Below are positions 33,702-44,070 of a stretch of 64,000 bases of DNA, piece by piece. Position 1 is the stretch's first letter, and every line of letters begins with the position of its first letter. This stretch comes from JAFECT01 sp964432415 (GTDB lineage Bacteria > Pseudomonadota > Alphaproteobacteria > Caulobacterales > Caulobacteraceae). Where the stretch lies: NCBI GenBank assembly GCA_964432415.1, contig CAYSNW010000011.1:24177-88176 (forward strand), given 5' to 3'. Under the pieces are notes generated by a model, which worked only from the letters and a program-made list of their open reading frames with translations, had not been told where the DNA came from and searched no databases. Both the position numbers and the translations under genes were made by a program.

Positions 33702-35735
33702 GTGCCCCAGCTGCTGCTCGAACTGTTCTGCGAAGAGATTCCCGCCCGCATGCAGGCCAACGCCGCGCGCGATCTGGAGCGGATGTTCGCCGAGAAGCTG
33801 AAAGACGCCGGCCTTGCGGCCGAGAGCCTGAAGAGCTTCGCCGGACCACGCCGCCTGACCCTGATGGCCGAAGGCCTGCCTTCTGCTCAGGAAGACCGGG
33901 TCGAGGAACGCAAGGGCCCGCGCGCCAATGCGCCGGAGCAGGCGCTGGAAGGCTTCCTGCGCTCCACGGGCCTCACCCGCGACCAGTTGGTCGAGCGTGA
34001 CGGCGTGCTGTTCGCCTCCATCGCCAAGGCCGGGCGCCCGACGCCCGAGATCGTGGCGGAGGCGCTGGAAGGCATCATCCGAGGCTTCCCCTGGCCCAAG
34101 TCGATGACCTGGGGCAGCGGAAGCCTGCGCTGGGTGCGGCCGCTCAAGCGCATCGTTCTGCTGTTCGACGGCCAGGTGGTCCCCTTCGCCATCGAGGGCG
34201 TTGAGGCGGGCGACCGCACCGAGGGCCACCGTTTCATGGGCTCGGGCGAGTCTTTCACGGTGAAGGATTTCGCGAGCTACCAGAGCGGCTTGCGCGATCA
34301 TTATGTGGTTCTGGATCAGGCTGAGCGCCGCCAGATGATCCGCGATCGGGCCGAGGCGATCTGCGCCAGGGCCGGGCTCGAACTGGTCGACGATCAGGGG
34401 CTGCTGGACGAGGTCTCGGGCCTCGCTGAGTGGCCGACCCCGATCCTGGGCGACATGGACCCGTCCTTCCTGGACCTGCCGGCCGAGGTGATCCGCACCT
34501 CCATGCGCACGCACCAGAAGTATTTCGCGGTGCGCGATCCCAAGACCGGGGGCCTGGCGCCCCACTTCCTGGTGGTCGCCAACATCGAGGCCATCGACGG
34601 CGGCAAGGCCGTGGCCCAGGGCAACGCCCGGGTGCTGTCGGCGCGGCTGAACGATGCGCGTTTCTTCTGGGACGAGGACAACAAGGCCGGCAACTTCGAG
34701 CGCTGGCTGAAGAAGCTTGAGGGCGTGACCTTCCACGCCAAGCTCGGGACTATGGCGCAGCGGGTGGAGCGCATCAGCACCCTGGCGCGCGACCTCGCGC
34801 CCTTGGTCGGCGCCGACCCGGACAAAGCGGCGGAGGCGGGACGTCTGGCCAAGGCCGATCTGGCCTCGGGCATGGTCGGCGAATTCCCTGAGCTCCAGGG
34901 CGTCATGGGCGGCTACTACGCCCGTGCCGCCGCGATGGACGCCGAAATCGCCGACGCCGTGCGCGACCACTACAAGCCGCAGGGGCCGGGCGACACGGTT
35001 CCGGGCGCGCCGGTCACACTGGCGGTGGCCCTGGCTGAGAAGCTTGACACCCTGACCGGCTTCTTCTCGATCGATGAGAAGCCGACCGGCTCGCGTGACC
35101 CTTACGCCCTGCGCCGCGCCGCTCTGGGCGTGATCCGCATCGCGCTGGAGAACGGCAAGCGCTTCGGCCTGCGCGACATCGTGGGCCGCGCCGCTTTCAA
35201 GCTGAACATCGACGACATGGCGGCCTTTTTCGCCGACCGCCTGAAGGTGACCCTGCGCGACGAGGGCAAGCGCCACGACCTCGTCGATGCGGTTTTCGCC
35301 CTGGGTGACGACGATCTGGTCCGGATCGTGGCCCGCGTTTCCGCCCTCGACGGCTTCCTCGGAACCGACGACGGCAAGACCTTGTTGGCCGGCTACAAGC
35401 GCGCGGTGAACATCCTCAAGGCCGAGGCCAAGAAGAACCCGGACGAGACCTACGACGGCGCGGCCGACCCGGCCCTGTTCTCCGAGACGGAGGAAAAGGC
35501 TCTGCACGCGGCCCTGACGACAACGCTTTCGGCGCTCGGGCCTCAGCTCGACAAGGAAGACTTCGTGGCCGCCATGGGCACGCTGTCCGGCCTGCGCGCT
35601 CCGGTGGACGCCTTCTTCGACAAGGTGCTGGTCAACGATCCCGACCCGGCCGTGCGGATGAACCGGCTGCGGCTGCTGTCGGCGATCCGGGACGCGGCTA
35701 ACCGGGTGGCGGACTTTTCCTTGATCGGCGGCTGA
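33702..35735 (+). CDS. glyS: Glycyl-tRNA synthetase beta subunit
   Basis: 677 residues from GTG 33702. Typical start PQLLLELFCEEIPARMQANAA, HD-like and anticodon-binding regions, with conserved GHRFMG, HQKYFAV, LEGVTFHAKLGTM and FSIDEKPTGSRDPYALRRAALG. The beta subunit carries tRNA recognition for the alpha2beta2 enzyme. Spacing of one base after DUF2314 shows tight operon structure with glyQ. Confidence 0.96.
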   Translation: MPQLLLELFCEEIPARMQANAARDLERMFAEKLKDAGLAAESLKSFAGPRRLTLMAEGLPSAQEDRVEERKGPRANAPEQALEGFLRSTGLTRDQLVERDGVLFASIAKAGRPTPEIVAEALEGIIRGFPWPKSMTWGSGSLRWVRPLKRIVLLFDGQVVPFAIEGVEAGDRTEGHRFMGSGESFTVKDFASYQSGLRDHYVVLDQAERRQMIRDRAEAICARAGLELVDDQGLLDEVSGLAEWPTPILGDMDPSFLDLPAEVIRTSMRTHQKYFAVRDPKTGGLAPHFLVVANIEAIDGGKAVAQGNARVLSARLNDARFFWDEDNKAGNFERWLKKLEGVTFHAKLGTMAQRVERISTLARDLAPLVGADPDKAAEAGRLAKADLASGMVGEFPELQGVMGGYYARAAAMDAEIADAVRDHYKPQGPGDTVPGAPVTLAVALAEKLDTLTGFFSIDEKPTGSRDPYALRRAALGVIRIALENGKRFGLRDIVGRAAFKLNIDDMAAFFADRLKVTLRDEGKRHDLVDAVFALGDDDLVRIVARVSALDGFLGTDDGKTLLAGYKRAVNILKAEAKKNPDETYDGAADPALFSETEEKALHAALTTTLSALGPQLDKEDFVAAMGTLSGLRAPVDAFFDKVLVNDPDPAVRMNRLRLLSAIRDAANRVADFSLIGG

Positions 35736-35827
35736 GCGGGCGCGCCGATCCCTGCTTTGATCTACCCCGCGGCGCAGGCTATGACGCGCCGCAACATAAT
35801 TCGGTTTGTCACAGGGTTCGGACTGAC

Positions 35828-38512
<2,685 letters not shown>

Positions 38513-38514
38513 AG

Positions 38515-38571
38515 TCCTTCCCCCCTCGAGGGGGGAAGGTGGGCCCGCCAGGGCTCGGATGGGGGGCGGCG
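38515..38571 (+). repeat. REP-like two-hairpin repeat, copy 3
   Basis: Same design as copies 1 and 2: CCTTCCCCCCTCGAGGGGGGAAGG, small hairpin GCCC-GCCA-GGGC, then CGGATGGGGGG. It directly follows the ppdK stop and pairs with an inverted copy 62 bp downstream, with no gene between. Confidence 0.9.
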
Positions 38572-38633
38572 TAGCGGCCTGCCGTTCCTGCTGCGCCCCG
38601 CTCCGCTCTGTCGCCGGTATTCCGTCAACGATG

Positions 38634-38690
38634 GCGCGGCCCCCCATCCGGCTCCTCGCGTCGCCACCTTCCCCCTCGAGGGGGGAAGGA
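38634..38690 (-). repeat. REP-like two-hairpin repeat, copy 4 (inverted)
   Basis: Reverse complement of the copy 3 type, with the second hairpin diverged (GGC..GCC) but the first palindrome and the GGATGGGGGGCCGCGC end retained. Copies 3 and 4 form a REPIN-like inverted doublet. Confidence 0.88.
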
Positions 38691-38731
38691 CTGTGTGTTC
38701 AGCGCGCTCGCAGAGACGAAAGGAACCAGAC

Positions 38732-39541
38732 TCAGCGGCCGGTCGGCGCGGCCGCGATCTCCTGCGCCACCCGGGCGTACTGGCCCAGGAACAGGTGATC
38801 GGCCGGCAGTGAGCGCGGCTTGATATATTTGGTGTCCATCCGCGGACAGGCGGCGCCGCCGTCGTCCAGCCCGTAGATGCAGACCACCGGCAGCGATCCC
38901 AGCGCCTTGATCGCGGGCTCCACCGGACGCGCATCGAAGCTGTCCAGGTCGAACAGGGTCCAGGGATGCATGGCCAGTTCCGCCTTGTCGCCGGGCGCCA
39001 CCAGCGCCAGGGCCTGGACCTTGGCGCGGGCTGAGGGGGTCAGCTCCTTCAGCACCAGGGCGGCCGCGTCGGCGCCGAAGGAATAACCCGCCACGATCAC
39101 CCGTTGGCGGCCCCAGGCGGTGCTGTAGCGCTCGATCAGGGCCGACAGGTCGGCGCCGGCCTCAGCGCCCGTGCGCGGCTTGTGGAAATAGCGCAGGGTG
39201 TCGAGCACCACCACCGGATAGCCCCGCGCCGCCAACTCGGCCGTGAAGCCCTTGTCCCCGACCTGCCAGCCGTTGTCGCCGGTGAAGAAGACCACCAGGC
39301 TGTCGCCCGGCTTGCCGGCGTTGACCTCCACCAGGGGCAGGGCGGCCAGACGTGGATCGGACTTGGCGACCGCCGCCGGCGCAAGGACCGGATCACGGGC
39401 CAGGACGATCTGCAGCGCGCCCCAGACCACGCCGACACCCAGCAGGGAAAGGGCGAGGACGCCGAAGACCAGCGGCCGCCAGGGCAGGGCGCGTCCCTCC
39501 CGCTGCTTGGAGCGGTAACGCTTGGACTGCCACTCGATCAT
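38732..39541 (-). CDS. VirJ/AcvB-like membrane-anchored hydrolase
   Basis: 269 residues. A single N-terminal membrane helix (PLVFGVLALSLLGVGVVWGAL) is followed by an alpha/beta-hydrolase domain of the VirJ/AcvB type: LVVFFTGDNGWQVGDKGF, LDTLRYFHKPRTG and the nucleophile GYSFGAD. Characterised relatives in Agrobacterium and Rhizobium hydrolyse lysyl-phosphatidylglycerol in the periplasm and help virulence or acid tolerance. Canonical SGDGGW is TGDNGW here. It overlaps the panC stop by 4 bp (ATGA). Confidence 0.8.
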   Translation of the reverse strand: MIEWQSKRYRSKQREGRALPWRPLVFGVLALSLLGVGVVWGALQIVLARDPVLAPAAVAKSDPRLAALPLVEVNAGKPGDSLVVFFTGDNGWQVGDKGFTAELAARGYPVVVLDTLRYFHKPRTGAEAGADLSALIERYSTAWGRQRVIVAGYSFGADAAALVLKELTPSARAKVQALALVAPGDKAELAMHPWTLFDLDSFDARPVEPAIKALGSLPVVCIYGLDDGGAACPRMDTKYIKPRSLPADHLFLGQYARVAQEIAAAPTGR

Positions 39542-40407
39542 TCCCCGGCCTCCACCGGCATGTTGTCGATCAGACGGGTGGCCCCGATCCGAACCGCGGC
39601 CAGCACCCGCGCAGGCCCGTCGACGGGGCCGGCAAAGACGCCGAGATCGTCTACGCGCCGGATCGCCACATAATCCACCTTGTCGAACCCCGCCTGCAGC
39701 AAGGCTGCGGTCGCATCCTGCTCGACGCCTGCGACGGGTTCGGACGCACCGGCCCGCGTCGCCGCTGTCTTGAGCACCCGGTTCAACTGCCCCGCCACCT
39801 TCCGCTGCGCCGGATCGAGGTAAGCGTTGCGGGAACTGAGCGCCAGCCCGTCGGCCTCGCGCACGGTGGGCCCCGCCACGATTTCGGTGGGTATGTTCAG
39901 GTCCCGCACCATCCGGCGGATGACCAGCAGCTGCTGGTAGTCCTTCTCGCCGAACGCGGCGACGTCGGCCTGGACCTGGTTCAGCAGCTTGGAGACCACC
40001 AGGGCCACGCCCCCGAACATCTGCGGCCGGAAGGCGCCCTCCAGGTCCTGCGACACGCCGCCGACCGTGACCGTTGTGGAAAAGCCGGGCGGATACATCT
40101 CGCCGGCCTGGGGCGCGAACAGCAGATCGCAGCCGGCGCCGGCCAGCAGCCGCGCGTCCTCTGCCTCCTGGCGGGGATAGCGGTCCAGATCCTCGGTCGG
40201 GGCGAACTGGGTCGGATTGACGAACAGACTGACCACCACGCGGTCGGCTCGCGCCTTGGCCATGCGCACCAGGGAGAGGTGGCCTTCGTGCAGGGCGCCC
40301 ATGGTCGGGACGAACCCGACCCTCAAGCCCGCCCCGCGCCAGGCGCGAACCTCGGCCCGCAACTCAACCAGAGTGCGACCGATTGGCACAGAACCGGGAT
40401 TCCGCAT
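39538..40407 (-). CDS. panC: Pantothenate synthetase
   Basis: 289 residues from ATG 40407; a TTG 30 nt upstream is the alternative. Catalytic HxGH in PTMGALHEGHLSLV, then LFVNPTQFAPTEDLDRYPR, GEKDYQQL and LALSSRNAYLDP. It joins pantoate and beta-alanine with ATP to make pantothenate, the coenzyme A precursor. It is coupled by a 4-bp overlap to the VirJ-like gene and is divergent from the SPOR lipoprotein gene, with 66 bp between starts. Confidence 0.95.
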   Translation of the reverse strand: MRNPGSVPIGRTLVELRAEVRAWRGAGLRVGFVPTMGALHEGHLSLVRMAKARADRVVVSLFVNPTQFAPTEDLDRYPRQEAEDARLLAGAGCDLLFAPQAGEMYPPGFSTTVTVGGVSQDLEGAFRPQMFGGVALVVSKLLNQVQADVAAFGEKDYQQLLVIRRMVRDLNIPTEIVAGPTVREADGLALSSRNAYLDPAQRKVAGQLNRVLKTAATRAGASEPVAGVEQDATAALLQAGFDKVDYVAIRRVDDLGVFAGPVDGPARVLAAVRIGATRLIDNMPVEAGE

Positions 40408-40473
40408 GGTTTTCGCCGTGTTAGGGATGTCTCTCAACCGCCCCGAAAGAGAGCCGGTTGTAGTTTCGGGCTT

Positions 40474-41076
40474 ATGGACCGCAGAAGCGTTTTTCGTCTA
40501 GCCGCCGTCTTGACCGCAAGCCTCGGCCTGAACGGCTGCAGCCTGCAGAACGACGGCCACATGTTCCAGCGTTGGGCCGACGCCGTCGCCGCCATTCCGG
40601 TGGAAGACCCTGGCGCGCCCGTGGCCGCCACGCCCGCCGCGGCGCCGGTCGCTGACACCCGCCAGCCGCTTTCGGTCCAGGTGGTCGACGCCATCGACAT
40701 GCCCAGCGCCCGCGCCGCCGGCCTGCGCTCGGCCCTGCATCTCGTGGAGGCCTCGGTCCAGTCGGAGGGCGAGCGGGTCGGTCTGCGCCCCGCCCTCAGC
40801 GCCCTCAAGGACACCACCGCCAAGGTTGGCGCCGCTGCGCCCCGCGCCGTGCAGCTGGCCGCCTTCTCGAGCGACGCCGCCGCGCGTCAGGCCTGGGGCG
40901 CGCTCAAGTCCGCCCATCCCGACCTGGTCAATGGCGTCCAGGCCCGCTTCGAACACGCCGACCTCGGCGCGCGGGGCGTGTGGGTGCGTCTGAAAGCCTA
41001 TCCCGTCGCCTCCGCCGACCAGGCCCGCAAGCTGTGCGCGGCCATCGGCGCCAAGGGCTGCGCCGCCTCGGCCTGA
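40474..41076 (+). CDS. SPOR-domain lipoprotein
   Basis: 200 residues. Lipoprotein signal (FRLAAVLTASLGLNGC) with lipid Cys at residue 22. A Pro/Ala linker precedes a C-terminal SPOR domain (RAVQLAAFSSDAAARQAWGAL .. VWVRLKAYPVASADQARKLC), which binds denuded peptidoglycan glycans at division sites. Predicted outer-membrane lipoprotein of the RlpA-less SPOR type. The location just before mipZ is suggestive of a division role, by inference. Confidence 0.85.
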   Translation: MDRRSVFRLAAVLTASLGLNGCSLQNDGHMFQRWADAVAAIPVEDPGAPVAATPAAAPVADTRQPLSVQVVDAIDMPSARAAGLRSALHLVEASVQSEGERVGLRPALSALKDTTAKVGAAAPRAVQLAAFSSDAAARQAWGALKSAHPDLVNGVQARFEHADLGARGVWVRLKAYPVASADQARKLCAAIGAKGCAASA

Positions 41077-41199
41077 AGTCTCGCCGTATTGCCGCCAAGC
41101 TTGTTGGTCTTCCTGTCGCGGGCTGACCTGTCGCGTTGACGTAGGCGGCCGGGCGGTATGACCTGCGGCAAGGCCCGAGAATCGGGCGGGAGTGGGGCT

Positions 41200-41988
41200 A
41201 TGTCTCGAGCGCGTACCATCGTCATCGGCAATGAGAAGGGCGGGGCGGGCAAGTCCACCATCGCCATCCACCTGGCTGTGGCCCTGGCGGGCCAGGGCGG
41301 GGCAGGGGTCGGGGTGATCGATCTCGATCTGCGCCAGCGTTCGCTCGGCCGCTTCCTGGAAAACCGCAAGGCCTGGCTCGAGGCCAACCAGCAGGACGCG
41401 CCTTCGCCTGTGGAGTACGCGCTCGGCGCCGACGCCTCGGATTTCGACGCCGTCTTTGCGGGGGCGCGCTCGGAACGCGACTACGTCGTCGTCGACACGC
41501 CCGGGGGAGACACGCCCCTGTCGCGCGCCGCCCACGCGGCGGCCGACCTGATCGTCACCCCCATGAACGACAGCTTCGTGGACTTCGACCTGCTGGGCCA
41601 GGTCGATCCGGTGACGCTGGATCTGGTCAAGCCCTCGATCTACAGCGAGACCGTCTGGGAATCGCGCAAGCTGCGCGCGGCGCGCGAAGGGCGCACCATC
41701 GACTGGGTGGTGCTCAACAACCGCCTGGCCGTGACCGAGGCCCGCAACCGCAAGCGCCTGGATGAACGCATCGCCGCGCTCAGCCGCCGGGTCGGCTTCC
41801 GCGTGGGACCGGGCCTGCGCGACCGGGTGATCTACCGCGAGCTCTTCCCCTTCGGCCTGACCGTGGCGGACCTGTCGCCCGGCATCCGGCCTGTGTCGGT
41901 TTCGCTGGCGCACATCGCGGCGCGCCAGGAACTGCGCTCCCTGCTCGCGGCCCTGAACCTGGCCGATCTCAGCGAAGCAGCGGCCTGA
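41200..41988 (+). CDS. mipZ: Division-site positioning ATPase MipZ
   Basis: 262 residues from ATG 41200 with GAGTGGGG upstream. Deviant Walker A KGGAGKST at residues 13-20, DLDLRQRSLGRFLENR and DTPGGDTPLSR as in ParA/MinD ATPases. The middle and end (LIVTPMNDSFVDFDLLGQVDPVTL, RIPVSL-type end after FRVGPGLRDRVIYRELFPFG, given in part) match Caulobacter MipZ closely. MipZ forms a bipolar gradient with ParB and inhibits FtsZ away from midcell. It is flanked by panC and a J-domain gene, which is the arrangement I recall in Caulobacter. Confidence 0.92.
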   Translation: MSRARTIVIGNEKGGAGKSTIAIHLAVALAGQGGAGVGVIDLDLRQRSLGRFLENRKAWLEANQQDAPSPVEYALGADASDFDAVFAGARSERDYVVVDTPGGDTPLSRAAHAAADLIVTPMNDSFVDFDLLGQVDPVTLDLVKPSIYSETVWESRKLRAAREGRTIDWVVLNNRLAVTEARNRKRLDERIAALSRRVGFRVGPGLRDRVIYRELFPFGLTVADLSPGIRPVSVSLAHIAARQELRSLLAALNLADLSEAAA

Positions 41989-42032
41989 ATCCAGTTCGTG
42001 AAATGGGCCGGGCTTGGGGCTAGACAGGCCCC

Positions 42033-42455
42033 ATGCGCTACCTGCTGATCGCCGCGTTCGTGTTCGCCGTCCTCGTCTGGCTGGGCCGGAGCGGGAAGGG
42101 GGGCGAGCGCCGGGATTGGCGGGTGGCGTCCACCATCCTGTCAATGGCGGCCCTGGCCGGATCGGTGATCTCCGGCGCCAAGGGCATGTGGCTGCTTTCG
42201 GCCGGGCTTCTGGTCGCTTCCGCCCTGCTGGGCGCGGATTTCCGCCGGCGAGGCGGACCGGCGCCGGTTCGCGCGCCTGATCTGGGGGAGGCGGAAGCCC
42301 GCTCGATCCTGGGTGTGGAGGCCGGCGCCTCGCGCCAGGAAATCCAGGCGGCCTACACGCGCCTGATGCGCTCGGTGCATCCCGATGCGGGCGGGACTTC
42401 AGGGCTTGCCGCCCAGCTCAACGCCGCCCGCGACCGCCTTCTGGGCAAGGGCTGA
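42033..42455 (+). CDS. Membrane-anchored J-domain protein
   Basis: 140 residues. Two N-terminal hydrophobic segments (LLIAAFVFAVLVWLG and ILSMAALAGSVISG..MWLLSAGLLVASALLG) and a C-terminal J domain with the HPD tripeptide in RLMRSVHPDAGGT. Topology recalls Tim14/Pam18-type co-chaperones that recruit DnaK at the membrane. The client is unknown. Its stop and the SPOR-frame stop of the convergent carboxypeptidase gene form TGAGGCTCA. Confidence 0.85.
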   Translation: MRYLLIAAFVFAVLVWLGRSGKGGERRDWRVASTILSMAALAGSVISGAKGMWLLSAGLLVASALLGADFRRRGGPAPVRAPDLGEAEARSILGVEAGASRQEIQAAYTRLMRSVHPDAGGTSGLAAQLNAARDRLLGKG

Positions 42456-42458
42456 GGC

Positions 42459-42698
42459 TCAGTCCTTCATCATCACGCAGGGCAGGTGATGGGCTTTCAG
42501 CGCGTGGCAGGCGTCAATGGCGGCGGCCCTTGTGAGCCCCTCGAACCGGGTGCGATACCACCCGTCCGCCGTGATGACCTTTCCCTCCGCCTCCGCGAAG
42601 TGCGTGCGAAACCGCTCCGTGGTTTCCTTTAGCCAATCGCGCGCCTCGCCCCTTGCCCGAAACGAGCCGACCTGAACGAGCCATATGGCGCTCGGGTC
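42459..42698 (-). pseudogene. Out-of-frame SPOR domain of the carboxypeptidase gene
   Basis: Directly after the A10 tract the +1 frame reads DPSAIWLVQVGSFRARGEARDWL .. KVITADGWYRTRFEGLTRAAAIDAC (given in part) and ends at TGA 42459. This is a complete SPOR domain, normally fused to DacA-type carboxypeptidases in alphaproteobacteria, and it has no start of its own. It joins the main frame if one A of the ten is lost, giving a 428-residue protein. It is therefore either a frameshift mutation, a sequencing indel or a slippage-dependent extension. Confidence 0.82.
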
Positions 42699-43746
42699 TT
42701 TTTTTTTTGCGCGCGCTCGCCTTGACGAGCCGGGCCGGAACCTCCGCGTGCCTTATGGCCGCGGGCGTCACCCGTGGCTCAACCGAGGCGGACGGCAATT
42801 CCTGTCCGAGCTGGGCGTAGGCCACCGCGCCAGGCGCGGTCGAGGCGGCGGGCTTTTCAAAATAGTTCTGGGCCACGGTGATCATCTCGCCGTTGGCGCG
42901 CCGGCGCATCACGTCAAAGCCGGTGTCCAGCAGTTCTTCCACGTGGGCGTCGCGCGCCCGGGTCGAAGGGCCACCCATGACCACCGCGATCAGGCGCTTG
43001 TTGTCGCGCACCGCCGAGGCCGCCAGGTTGAAGCCCGAGGCGTTGGTGTAGCCCGTCTTGATCCCGTCCACGCCCGGCATCTTGAACAGCAGGCCGTTGT
43101 GGTTCTTCAGGTTCTGGCCTTCGAAGGCCCAGATTCTGGTCGAGAAGTATGGATAGAACTGCGGGAAGTCGCGCATCACCGCGCGCGACAGGATGGCGAT
43201 GTCCCGCGCGCTGGACAATTGGCGCGAGTCGGGCAGGCCCGAGGCGTTGACGAAGCGCGAGTTGGTCATGCCCAGCTCGTGGGCCTTCAGCGTCATCATC
43301 GCGGCGAACCGCGACTCGGTGCCGCCCAGGCGCTCGGCCATGGCCACCGCCATGTCGTTGGCCGACTTCACGCAGATGGCGCGGATGGCGTCCTCGACCG
43401 TGATGCGCCGGCCGGCCGGCACGCCCAGCTTCGACGGCGCCTGCGCCGCGGCGTGGGGCGAGACCAGGATGGTGTCGGTCAGCTTCAGCTTGCCGGTCTG
43501 CAGCGCCTCGAAGGCGAGGTACAGGGTCATGATCTTGGTGATCGACGCGGGGTAGCGCTGGCTGTCCGCCCGCTTGGCGTAAAGGACTTCGCCGGTCTTG
43601 GCGTCGATGACGATCGCGGCGTACTTGGCGTCGCTGAACGGCGCCTGGGCCAGGGCCGGCGTGGGGGCCACAGCGGGAGCCGCGGCGACAAGGCTACCGA
43701 ACGCGATCAGGAATGCGAAAGCGAGGCGGCGGGCGCGAGCGATCAT
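42514..43746 (-). CDS. D-alanyl-D-alanine carboxypeptidase, frameshifted at an A10 tract
   Basis: 410 residues as read without frameshift. Signal peptide to ALAQ; penicillin-binding motifs S68-x-x-K71 (SITK), S128-A-N130 and K230-T-G232 show an active DD-carboxypeptidase that trims peptidoglycan pentapeptides. After residues 347-349 (KKK, encoded by ten A) the zero frame gives a basic, Gly/His/Arg-rich tail of ~60 residues without homology, while the +1 frame encodes a SPOR domain. The enzyme domain itself is intact. The start at 43746 has only a weak purine site. Confidence 0.87.
   Translation of the reverse strand: MIARARRLAFAFLIAFGSLVAAAPAVAPTPALAQAPFSDAKYAAIVIDAKTGEVLYAKRADSQRYPASITKIMTLYLAFEALQTGKLKLTDTILVSPHAAAQAPSKLGVPAGRRITVEDAIRAICVKSANDMAVAMAERLGGTESRFAAMMTLKAHELGMTNSRFVNASGLPDSRQLSSARDIAILSRAVMRDFPQFYPYFSTRIWAFEGQNLKNHNGLLFKMPGVDGIKTGYTNASGFNLAASAVRDNKRLIAVVMGGPSTRARDAHVEELLDTGFDVMRRRANGEMITVAQNYFEKPAASTAPGAVAYAQLGQELPSASVEPRVTPAAIRHAEVPARLVKASARKKKRPERHMARSGRLVSGKGRGARLAKGNHGAVSHALRGGGGKGHHGGRVVSHPVRGAHKGRRH
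42699..42708 (-). other. A10 homopolymer slippery tract
   Basis: Ten consecutive A on the coding strand (ten T on the plus strand), very unusual in this GC-rich sequence. It reads AAA AAA AAA AGA in frame zero; nine A would restore the SPOR frame. Tracts of nine or more A are known sites of transcriptional slippage. Confidence 0.9.
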
Positions 43747-43852
43747 AAGTCCGTCCGTCGTACAGAAATTTACTCGAACGCCCCCACAGCGACGCCCGAG
43801 GTCGGGTTTAACATGGGAGCACCATGGTTTCTCCAGGGTAAACGGGTTGTGA

Positions 43853-43898
43853 ATATGGCGTCCGCCGGGACGCATGGTCGCGGCCGGCGGAGCCATAT
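43853..43898. repeat. 15-bp near-perfect inverted repeat between the carboxypeptidase and phasin genes
   Basis: Arms ATATGGCGTCCGCCGG and CCGGCGGAGCCATAT pair over 15 bp with one bulged base and a 15-nt loop. The surrounding 324-bp spacer (43747-44070) also holds a CATGG/CCATG dyad and the phasin promoter but no gene. No T-run follows on either strand, so a standard terminator is unlikely. Confidence 0.7.
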
Positions 43899-43934
43899 CC
43901 GCTAGGGCTTTTGTGCGCCCGGATTCCAAAAATG

Positions 43935-43992
43935 GTGCAGTGCACAAAAATGCCTTGACGCATGCTGCAACTGCACATATGTTGCACCGCAC
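43935..43992 (+). promoter_or_regulatory. Phasin promoter with TGCA-rich (PhaR-like) operators
   Basis: A sigma-70-like promoter TTGACG (43955-43960), 17-bp spacer, TATGTT (43978-43983). Five TGCA boxes lie in and around it, including the perfect palindrome GTGCAGTGCAC at 43935-43945 and CTGCAACTGCAC in the spacer. PhaR, the repressor that senses polyhydroxyalkanoate, binds TGC-rich sites before phasin genes in relatives. Binding here would block polymerase. Confidence 0.72.
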
Positions 43993-44070
43993 AATAGAGA
44001 CGCGGCTCCATAACCCCCAACCGCCGCGCCGGGGACCCCCGGGCCCCGCACGACCACAGGAGAGATGATT

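Noticed and set aside
33603..35507. 634-codon minus-strand open frame
   Set aside because: Antisense to glyS; no domain similarity.
41136..41162. TTGACG and TATGAC as a mipZ promoter
   Set aside because: The boxes are only 15 bp apart, too short for a confident sigma-70 promoter.
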